Shown here: in pieces, positions 6,568 through 11,812 of the stretch | How the letters are laid out: every line of letters starts with the position of its first letter | How positions within the stretch are numbered: position 1 is the first letter of the stretch | NCBI GenBank assembly: GCA_903929895.1 | Contig: CAIYWM010000804.1 | Location: forward strand, 1 to 11,812 | DNA: 11,812 nucleotides | Reading direction: 5' to 3' | From: an uncultured Alphaproteobacteria bacterium | GTDB taxonomy: Bacteria > Pseudomonadota > Alphaproteobacteria > Reyranellales > Reyranellaceae | Notes under the pieces: model-generated | What the model saw: the letters and a program-made list of their open reading frames with translations, nothing else | Told to the model about the DNA's origin: nothing | The model's database searches: none | Program-made: the position numbers and the translations under genes

Positions 6568-7344
6568 ATGAAGGTCAAAGGCAAGGTCTGCGTCGTCACT
6601 GGCGCGGCGGGCGGTATCGGCGAGGCGATCGCGCGGCGCTTTGCGAAGGCAGGCGCCAAGGGGCTGGTCGTGGCCGACATGGATGCCGGCCGGCTCGACA
6701 AGGTGGCCGAGGACATCGGCGCCCTCGCAGTGGCGGGCGACATCGGCCAGGAAGCCGAGGTGAAGCGCCTGATCGCCGAGACGGAGAAGAAGTACGGCGA
6801 GATCGACATCTTCTTCTCCAATGCCGGCATCGGTCGCGGCGGGCACGAGGATGCGACCGACAAGGACTGGGCCGATTCGTGGGCGATCCACGTCATGGCG
6901 CATGTCTATGCCGCGCGGGCGCTGGTGCCTCAGATGCTGAAGCGCGGTGAGGGCTATCTGCTCAACACCGCGAGCGCGGCCGGCCTGCTGGCCTCGATGG
7001 GTTCGGCGCCCTATGGCGTCACCAAGCACGCGGGCGTGGCGCTGGCCGAGCATCTCGCCATCCAGTACGGCGACCGCGGCATCCGCGTCTCGGTTCTCTG
7101 CCCTCAGGCCGTCGACACCAACATGCTGCGCATGGCCGGTGCGACCGCAGCCTCGGTCGATGGCGTGATCAACACCGACGCGGTGGCCCAGACGGTGATC
7201 GAGGCGATGGACGAGGAGCGCTTCCTGATCCTGCCGCATCCCGAGGTGAAGGAGTACATGGTGCGTAAGCTCGACCGCGACCGCTGGCTGCGCGGCATGC
7301 GCCGCCTGCGTGACAAGACCGGCGAGGGGCAGGAGAAGCGCTGA
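6568..7344 (+). CDS. Short-chain dehydrogenase/reductase (SDR), classical type
   Basis: A 258-residue classical SDR. The cofactor motif TGAAGGIG is at residues 11-18. An acidic residue after beta-strand 2 (D37 in VVADMDA) favours NAD(H) over NADP(H). N85-A-G-I-G stabilises the Rossmann core, and the catalytic set is S136, Y149 and K153 (YGVTK). Its likely role is NAD-linked oxidation of a secondary alcohol or reduction of a ketone; the substrate loop (about 185-210) gives no clear hint. A basic C-terminal tail (RWLRGMRRLRDK...EKR) follows the core. The ATG lies 1 bp after the Fe-ADH stop, marking a two-gene operon that ends here; the repeat-rich gap follows. Family certain, reaction unassigned. 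Confidence 0.94.
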   Translation: MKVKGKVCVVTGAAGGIGEAIARRFAKAGAKGLVVADMDAGRLDKVAEDIGALAVAGDIGQEAEVKRLIAETEKKYGEIDIFFSNAGIGRGGHEDATDKDWADSWAIHVMAHVYAARALVPQMLKRGEGYLLNTASAAGLLASMGSAPYGVTKHAGVALAEHLAIQYGDRGIRVSVLCPQAVDTNMLRMAGATAASVDGVINTDAVAQTVIEAMDEERFLILPHPEVKEYMVRKLDRDRWLRGMRRLRDKTGEGQEKR

Positions 7345-7372
7345 GCGGCGCTCCTTTTCCTCCCCGCCAAAC

Positions 7373-7549
7373 GCAGGCAATCGCATATGAGGTCAAGGTC
7401 CCTCCCTGCGTTCGGGATGACACCGTTTGTTTGATCGGCGCACTGCGCAAATCTCAACAAAATTGTCATCCCGAACGCAGTGAGGGACTTTTTTCTTCCG
7501 CAAACAAGTGAACGGCAACGGCCCGTCGGGCGACATGCGATTGCCCTGC
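7373..7549. repeat. Outer inverted repeat enclosing a second palindrome
   Basis: GCAGGCAATCGCAT (7373-7386) is the reverse complement of ATGCGATTGCCCTGC (7535-7549) apart from one extra base in the right arm. The arms enclose the inner 25-bp inverted repeat (7398-7488) and leave asymmetric spacers of 11 and 46 bp. The block has no credible coding frame. It resembles a non-autonomous repeat or decayed MITE in a gene-free gap; no terminal target duplication was found. Confidence 0.5.
7398..7488. repeat. 25-bp inverted repeat (dispersed GTCATCCCGAACGC type)
   Basis: Arms 7398-7422 and 7464-7488 pair at 24 of 25 positions (one mismatch, C7405) around a 41-nt loop. The core, TGTCATCCCGAACGC read outward from the loop, belongs to a sequence type recalled from intergenic regions of many bacterial genomes, though no search was possible here. 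Six Ts (7489-7494) follow the right arm, so the structure might also terminate the dehydrogenase operon, although the loop is long for that. Confidence 0.65.
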
Positions 7550-7561
7550 CCGTCAGACGGG
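7549..7561. repeat. Small palindrome CCCGTC-A-GACGGG
   Basis: A perfect 6-bp stem around one central base, abutting the right arm of the outer repeat and 31 bp before the transporter start. It could be part of the repeat block or a small operator-like dyad; nothing distinguishes these. Confidence 0.3.
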
Positions 7562-7592
7562 GGTGTGAGAGAGATGGGATAACGTTCGCCTC

Positions 7593-8357
7593 ATGATCCC
7601 CTATATCCAATCCCTGTTCGCCGAGACCGGCCTGTGGACCGCGCTTGGCGTTACCCTGGTCGCGGGGCTGATGCGCGGGTTCGCGGGCTTCGGGTCGGCC
7701 ATGTTGATGGCACCGATCTTCGCCATCCTGTTCGGCTCGGCCGAGATGGTGGTGACAGTGGTCGCCATCGAGCTGGTCGTGTCGTTGCAGCTCTTCCCGC
7801 AGGTGCGCCGGCATGCCGACTGGAAGGTGCTCACGCCGATGAGCATCGCGGCGTGCCTCGCCATGCCCGCGGGCGTCTGGCTGCTGGCCAGCGTCGACAA
7901 GAACACGATCGTGACGGCGGTGTCGGCCGTGATCGTGGCCTTCGTTCTGCTGATGTGGACGGGCTGGAAATATACCGGCCGGCGTTCGACTGTCGCGACG
8001 GTGATCGTGGGCGCCGTCTCGGGCGCGATGATGGCCACGACCAGCGTCGGCGGACCGCCGGTGCTGCTCTATCTCCTGTCGGGCAACGATCCGCCGCAGG
8101 TCAACCGGGCCAACATCGTCACCTATTACTTCCTGACGCAGTTCCTGCTGATCGTGATCGTGCTGGCCACCGGCGTCGCCGGCGCCGACGCGCTGGTTCG
8201 CGCCGTCGTGCTGTTCCCGGTCATGGTGCTGGGGGCGTGGGCCGGCGGGCGGCTGTTCCACGGCCTCGCCAGCGAGCGGCTCTACCGCAACGTCGCCCTC
8301 ACCATCCTCTTCCTGACCGGCCTGTTCGGCCTGCTGAGGAACTGGCTGGTGACCTGA
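7593..8357 (+). CDS. TSUP-family membrane transporter (sulfite exporter TauE/SafE-like)
   Basis: A 254-residue, strongly hydrophobic protein with about eight membrane segments, typical of the TSUP (TauE/SafE) family. The two family half-repeats are visible: GFAGFGSAMLMAPI at residues 29-42 and SVGGPPVLLYLL at 151-162. These proteins move small anions; characterised members export sulfite, sulfoacetate or related organosulfur compounds, but many are uncharacterised. ATG 7593 fits the family N-terminus. The nearest purine-rich stretch (GAGAGAGATGGG, 7567-7578) is far for a ribosome site, so the start signal is weak. It is alone on its transcript as far as can be seen: a repeat block lies before it and the next gene, 36 bp on, has its own ribosome site. 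Family confident, substrate inferred only loosely. Confidence 0.9.
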   Translation: MIPYIQSLFAETGLWTALGVTLVAGLMRGFAGFGSAMLMAPIFAILFGSAEMVVTVVAIELVVSLQLFPQVRRHADWKVLTPMSIAACLAMPAGVWLLASVDKNTIVTAVSAVIVAFVLLMWTGWKYTGRRSTVATVIVGAVSGAMMATTSVGGPPVLLYLLSGNDPPQVNRANIVTYYFLTQFLLIVIVLATGVAGADALVRAVVLFPVMVLGAWAGGRLFHGLASERLYRNVALTILFLTGLFGLLRNWLVT

Positions 8358-8384
8358 GAGACGGTGTAGAATGAGCCATCCATG

Positions 8385-8388
8385 GAGA
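8385..8388 (+). promoter_or_regulatory. Ribosome binding site of the small exported protein
   Basis: GGAG lies 5 bases before ATG 8394. It overlaps the alternative upstream ATG at 8382, so it favours the 8394 start, which also gives a cleaner signal peptide. Confidence 0.65.
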
Positions 8389-8393
8389 TTTGC

Positions 8394-8684
8394 ATGCGTA
8401 TCATCGCCGCCGGATTTGCCGCTCTCGTCCTGACTCTGGGCTTTTCGTCCGCCTCCCGCGCCGACGACCTCATGACCGAATGCATGGTCACGGCCTCCGA
8501 GAAGATGTGCCAGTGCATCATCGCGCGCATCCCCGCCGACCAGCGCGCAAACGCGATCCTCGGCCTGCGCAAGTCGAACCAGTCGGTGAGCGTCAGCGGC
8601 AACCTGCTCAACCCGTCGAACCTGTCGCCGCAGGAAATGCAGGGCCTGAACGCGGTCGTCGCGGCCCAAGCCTACTGCATGTAG
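8394..8684 (+). CDS. Small exported four-cysteine protein, function unknown
   Basis: A 96-residue protein I do not recognise. Residues 1-23 form a signal peptide: a short basic start (MR), a hydrophobic core and a probable cleavage after S-R-A, leaving DDLMTECM... as the mature N-terminus. The mature part of about 73 residues has four cysteines, C30, C39, C41 and C95, the last one residue from the C-terminus. An even number in an exported protein suggests two disulfides. The middle (SNQSVSVSGNLLNPSNLSPQE) is polar and probably looped between two helical ends. It is 36 bp after the transporter gene and 112 bp before the peptide-type binding-protein gene, all on one strand. Coding is supported by the ribosome site, the signal peptide and high third-position GC. 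A C-x-C pair can also bind metal or haem, but no CxxCH is present. Confidence 0.8.
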   Translation: MRIIAAGFAALVLTLGFSSASRADDLMTECMVTASEKMCQCIIARIPADQRANAILGLRKSNQSVSVSGNLLNPSNLSPQEMQGLNAVVAAQAYCM

Positions 8685-8693
8685 CCTGCGAGT

Positions 8694-8736
8694 CTTGCGG
8701 CGCTCCGCAATCCTCTAGGCTTGCGGCAAACGCCGC
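8694..8736 (+). promoter_or_regulatory. Leader with two hairpins and a TAGGCT box before the binding-protein gene
   Basis: Between the small gene and the binding-protein gene lie a perfect 6-bp hairpin, TTGCGG/CCGCAA with loop CGCT (8695-8710), a TAGGCT box (8716-8721) and a 5-bp hairpin, GCGGC/GCCGC with loop AAAC (8723-8736). CTTGCGGC occurs twice (8694-8701 and 8720-8727). The box could be a -10 with TTGCGG as a poor -35 (15-bp spacer), or the first hairpin could end the upstream transcript. No T-run is present. Confidence 0.3.
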
Positions 8737-8784
8737 GTTATCCTGCTGCCCATAGATGTGATGCCGGTCAACGGCGCGATCCAT

Positions 8785-8790
8785 GGGAGG
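8785..8790 (+). promoter_or_regulatory. Ribosome binding site of the binding-protein gene
   Basis: GGGAGG is 6 bases before ATG 8797. It decides that start over an in-frame ATG at 8761 and start codon at 8758, which would place 12-13 odd residues before the signal peptide. Confidence 0.75.
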
Positions 8791-8796
8791 GCCTTA

Positions 8797-10332
8797 ATGG
8801 CACTGTTTTCACGCAGATTTGGTCTGGTGGCGGCGCTCGCCGTCGGTCTCGCGGCACCTGCCTTCGCCCAGGCGCCTGCGCCGGCGCCCGTTCGTGGCGG
8901 CGCATTGACGATCGGCGTCGAGAGCGACTTCGAAGGCTTCGATCCGGTCCGGGCGGGCGTCTACTCCAATTCGACGGTGACCGCGGCGTCGCTGTTCTAT
9001 GAGACGCTGATGCGGCTCGACGACAAGGGCAACCTGGTGCCCGCGCTGGCCCTGTCGATGACGCCCAACGAGGATGGCAGCGTCTGGACGGCCAAGATCC
9101 GGCCGAACGTGAAATGGCACGACGGCACGCCGTTCACCGCCCAGGCCGTCGCCGATCATTTCAACCGGCTGCTCGATCCGGCCAACCGCTTCGCTGGCCG
9201 CGCCTATCTCGCCATCGAGAAGGTCGAGGCGCCCGACGACCTGACCGCCGTGTTCAAGATGCGCGGGCCCAACGCGGCGCTGCCGCGGACGCTGGCCCAG
9301 CCCACCGTCACGACGCTGATCATCTCGGTGAAGGCGGCCCAGGAGAAGGGCGCCGACTACAACCGCAATCCCGTCGGCACCGGACCGTTCGTCTTCAAGG
9401 AATGGCGCGCCGCCGACCGGCTGGTGGCCGAGCGCAACCCCGACTACTGGGACAAGGACAAGCCCTACCTCGACCGCGTGACCGTGCGGCCGCTCCCCGA
9501 TTCCGACGCCCGCTACGCCAGCCTCGTGAAGGGCGACGTGCAGGTGATCTGGGAGGATCGCGCCGAGAACATCGTCAAGGCGAAGAAGGACAAGAACCTC
9601 CGCGTGCTGACCTGGGTGGGCAGCGGCGCGATCGTCATTCCGCTCAACACCCAGCGCGAGCCGCTGAACGACAAGCGCGTGCGCCAGGCCGTTTCGATGG
9701 CGCTGAACCGGAAGTCCAACGCCGCCGTCCTGACCCAGGGCCTTCGCCCCGTCCATGACGATCCGTACGGGCCGAGCTCGGGGATCGAGTGCAAGGACAA
9801 CGGGGCGCTGAAGTACGATCCGGAAGCGGCGCGCAAGCTGATCGCGGACTACGGCAAGCCGGTGAAGCTCACCATGACGGTGACCGCCACGCCGCGCGGC
9901 CGCGAGGGCGCCCAGGTGTTCCAGGCCGACATGAAGAAGGCCGGCATCGACGTCGAGATCAAGCCGGTCGACCAGACGCAGCTGGTGAAGGAGGCGCTCA
10001 CGCGCGACTTCCAGGTCACCGGCTGGCGCATCATCGACCTGGCCGACGTCGATCCGCAGATGTTCGCCAACTTTCATTCCAAGAGCCCGATCAATTTCTC
10101 CGGCTACAACAACGCCGAAGTCGATCGCCTGCTGCTGGTCGGCCGTACCAGCCTCGACGAGAACAAGCGCAAGGCGGCCTACTGCGACCTGATCAAGATC
10201 CTGAACGACGACGCGGTGTGGCTGTGGTCGGGCAGCAACATCGACTTCGCCATCACCCGCGGCAACGTGCGCGGCATTCCCGCGCTGCGCGGCGGTGCCG
10301 TGCAGGTCGAGAGCGCTTGGTTCGCGAAGTAG
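8797..10332 (+). CDS. ABC transporter substrate-binding protein, family 5 (peptide/nickel type)
   Basis: A 511-residue periplasmic solute receptor. Residues 1-24 are a Sec signal peptide (SRR, a hydrophobic core, then AFA before Q25), followed by an Ala/Pro-rich linker; there is no lipobox, so it should be soluble. The SBP family 5 signature is clear: PALALSMTPNEDGSVWTAKI leading to NVKWHDGTPFTA, with W107-H-D-G. NPVGTGPFVFKEW (191-203) and the C-terminal half with FSGYNNAEVDRLL (about 434-446) are also typical of DppA/OppA-like proteins. It would deliver a peptide, opine, glutathione-like or other ligand to the permeases encoded next. The start is chosen from GGGAGG at 8785-8790. The first permease gene begins 38 bp downstream. 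The ligand cannot be inferred from sequence alone. Confidence 0.94.
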   Translation: MALFSRRFGLVAALAVGLAAPAFAQAPAPAPVRGGALTIGVESDFEGFDPVRAGVYSNSTVTAASLFYETLMRLDDKGNLVPALALSMTPNEDGSVWTAKIRPNVKWHDGTPFTAQAVADHFNRLLDPANRFAGRAYLAIEKVEAPDDLTAVFKMRGPNAALPRTLAQPTVTTLIISVKAAQEKGADYNRNPVGTGPFVFKEWRAADRLVAERNPDYWDKDKPYLDRVTVRPLPDSDARYASLVKGDVQVIWEDRAENIVKAKKDKNLRVLTWVGSGAIVIPLNTQREPLNDKRVRQAVSMALNRKSNAAVLTQGLRPVHDDPYGPSSGIECKDNGALKYDPEAARKLIADYGKPVKLTMTVTATPRGREGAQVFQADMKKAGIDVEIKPVDQTQLVKEALTRDFQVTGWRIIDLADVDPQMFANFHSKSPINFSGYNNAEVDRLLLVGRTSLDENKRKAAYCDLIKILNDDAVWLWSGSNIDFAITRGNVRGIPALRGGAVQVESAWFAK

Positions 10333-10370
10333 ACAAGGGCGGGACCTAGGGTAGCGTAGGGGCGTCGCCG

Positions 10371-11324
10371 ATGCCGTGGCTTGCGCGCCAGTTGGTGCGG
10401 CTTGTGGTCGTGCTGTTCTGCGTCACCCTGCTCACCTACACGATCGTCAACATCCTGCCGGGCGACGTGGCGATCGTGATCCTGGGCAACCTCGCGACGC
10501 CCGAGGACATTGCGGGCCTGCGCGCCGATCTCGGCCTCGATCGGCCGATGCTGGTGCGGTACTTCGACTGGCTCGGCTCGGCGCTCTCGGGCGACCTCGG
10601 CCGATCCTACCGCAACGGCGAGCCCGTGGTGCAGGCGATCCTCGACCGCCTGCCGGTGTCGCTGCAGCTCATGGTGATGGCGCAGGTCATCGCACTGGGT
10701 ATCGCGATCCCGGTGGCGCTGCTCTCGGTGAGGCGCCCCGGCGGTCTTTTCGATCGCATCTCGGCCTCGGCCGCCTTCGGCTTTCTCGCCATGCCCAACT
10801 TCATGCTGGGCATCGTGCTGATCTACCTGTTCTCGGTGTCCTTCGACCTGCTGCCCGCGACCGGCTTCACGCCGATGTCCGAAGGGCTGTGGGACAATCT
10901 CGAATCGATGATCCTGCCGTCGCTCACCCTGGGGCTGATCGAGTGGACGGTTCTGATGCGCGTGCTGCGCTCGGACCTGCTGACCACGCTGAAGGAGGAC
11001 TTCATCCTGCTGGCCCGGGCCAAGGGCCTGCCGCCCTGGCGGGTCCTGCTGCAGCATGCGTTGCGTCCCTCGTCCTTCACCCTGATCACCATCCTCGGTC
11101 TCAACATCGGCGGCCTGATCGGCGGCGCGGTGATCGTGGAGCAGATTTTCGCCCTGCCGGGCGTCGGCCGGCTGCTGCTGGGCGGCATCTTCAACCGCGA
11201 CCTGATCCTCGTGCAGGGCACCGTGGCCTTCATCGCGGTGGGTTTCGTGGTCATCAACTTCCTGGTCGACATGCTCTACGCCGTGCTCGACCCGAGGGTG
11301 CGTCATGTCCGCTTCCGCAGCTAA
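10371..11324 (+). CDS. ABC transporter permease, DppB/OppB-like
   Basis: A 317-residue inner-membrane permease of usual length for the DppB type. It opens with the family N-terminus (RQLVRLVVVLFCVTLLTYTIVNILPGD), in which the first membrane helix is followed by a large periplasmic loop. It carries the cytoplasmic EAA-type coupling loop ARAKGLPPWRVLLQHALRP at about residues 215-233, followed by GGAVIVEQIFALPGVGRLLL. About six membrane helices are visible. It forms half of the pore of the importer served by the preceding binding protein. AGGGG (10358-10362) lies 8 bases before the ATG. Its 3' end overlaps the next permease gene by 20 bp, as is common in such operons. Family secure, substrate unknown. 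Confidence 0.94.
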   Translation: MPWLARQLVRLVVVLFCVTLLTYTIVNILPGDVAIVILGNLATPEDIAGLRADLGLDRPMLVRYFDWLGSALSGDLGRSYRNGEPVVQAILDRLPVSLQLMVMAQVIALGIAIPVALLSVRRPGGLFDRISASAAFGFLAMPNFMLGIVLIYLFSVSFDLLPATGFTPMSEGLWDNLESMILPSLTLGLIEWTVLMRVLRSDLLTTLKEDFILLARAKGLPPWRVLLQHALRPSSFTLITILGLNIGGLIGGAVIVEQIFALPGVGRLLLGGIFNRDLILVQGTVAFIAVGFVVINFLVDMLYAVLDPRVRHVRFRS

Positions 11325-11812
11325 GGTCGCCGTCGCGGCCGCGACCCGGCCGCGGCGCCGCTGGAACTGGGCGCTCGCCCTGCCGATGGGCTGGTTACTG
11401 CTGGTGGTGTTCCTCGCGATCACTGCCGACTGGATCGGGTTGCCCGATCCGTCGACGCAGGAACTGATCCTGCGCCGCAAGCCACCCTCGGCCGAATTCC
11501 TGCTGGGCACCGACAATCTCGGGCGCGACATGCTCTCGCGCGTGATCTACGGCGCCCGTACCTCGCTGATCGTCGGCATCTGCGCGCCGTTCCTCGGCTT
11601 CCTGATCGGTGGCGCGATCGGCATGAGCGCCGGCTATTTCCGCGGCAAGGTCGACATGCTGGCGGTCGGCTTCATCGACATCCTGCTGGCCTTTCCGTCG
11701 CTGGTGCTGGCGCTCACCTTTACCGCCTATCTCGGGCAGAGCCTGTTCAACGTGACGCTGGCGCTGGGCATCCTGTCGATCCCCGCCGCAGCACGGGTAT
11801 CGCGGGCCAATA
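11305..11812 (+). CDS. ABC transporter permease, DppC/OppC-like (5' part, cut by window end)
   Basis: The first 169 codons of the second permease; the frame stays open to the window edge. The N-terminus has a basic cytoplasmic stretch (RPRRRW) and a membrane helix at about 24-45. The DppC hallmark LGTDNLGRDMLSRVIYGARTS follows near residues 66-86, then further helices with GYFRGKVDMLAVGFIDILLAFPSLVLAL. Its ATG at 11305 lies inside the end of the previous gene (20-bp overlap), implying coupled translation. It would complete the pore; one or two ATPase genes are expected beyond the window. Because the EAA loop lies outside the window, completeness cannot be judged. Confidence 0.92.
   Translation, partial: MSASAAKVAVAAATRPRRRWNWALALPMGWLLLVVFLAITADWIGLPDPSTQELILRRKPPSAEFLLGTDNLGRDMLSRVIYGARTSLIVGICAPFLGFLIGGAIGMSAGYFRGKVDMLAVGFIDILLAFPSLVLALTFTAYLGQSLFNVTLALGILSIPAAARVSRAN

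Noticed and set aside
7104..8669. 521-codon minus-strand open frame across the repeat block, transporter and small protein
   Set aside because: Low-complexity His/Arg/Asp-rich translation running through repeats and over three well-supported plus-strand genes.
8809..11531. Long minus-strand frames opposite the peptide-type importer genes
   Set aside because: Mirror frames of the binding protein and permeases, without recognisable domains.

Overview
The window reads as a GC-rich chromosomal segment of a bacterium, most likely an alphaproteobacterium of the Rhodospirillales/Hyphomicrobiales kind (Reyranella- or Bradyrhizobium-like soil organisms). That placement is an inference from base composition, the density of ABC uptake systems and CTAGnCT-like boxes before several genes. 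No rRNA, tRNA, CRISPR array or phage gene was seen.

Layout. Bases 1-2986 (+) hold the 3' part of a branched-chain amino-acid type (HAAT) ABC importer operon: the end of livG, then livF, livH and livM, joined by ATGA stop/start overlaps or a gap of a few bases. Next is a compact mobile-type unit (3064-3692): a REP-associated tyrosine transposase gene on the minus strand between two identical 34-bp inverted copies of a GGAG-tagged palindrome. On the minus strand follow a TauD/TfdA-fold Fe(II)/2-oxoglutarate dioxygenase (3712-4785) and, upstream of it, a GNAT acetyltransferase (4892-5371). Divergent from the GNAT gene, with a 46-bp gap, is a two-gene (+) operon for an iron-type alcohol dehydrogenase and a short-chain dehydrogenase (5418-7344). 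A 248-bp gap (7345-7592) holds two nested inverted repeats. Then come a TSUP (TauE/SafE-type) membrane transporter (7593-8357), a small exported four-cysteine protein of unknown function (8394-8684), and the start of a peptide/nickel-type (SBP family 5) ABC importer: binding protein, first permease and a second permease cut by the window edge (8797-11812).

How the genes may work together. Two unrelated solute importers flank a set of redox enzymes (dioxygenase, Fe-ADH, SDR), which suggests a small-molecule uptake and catabolism neighbourhood. Substrates cannot be read from the sequence. The two dehydrogenases are almost certainly co-transcribed. The dioxygenase, GNAT and TSUP genes are linked to them only by position. 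The least ordinary features are the transposase flanked by its own palindromes, the nested repeat at 7373-7549 and the unassigned cysteine-rich exported protein.
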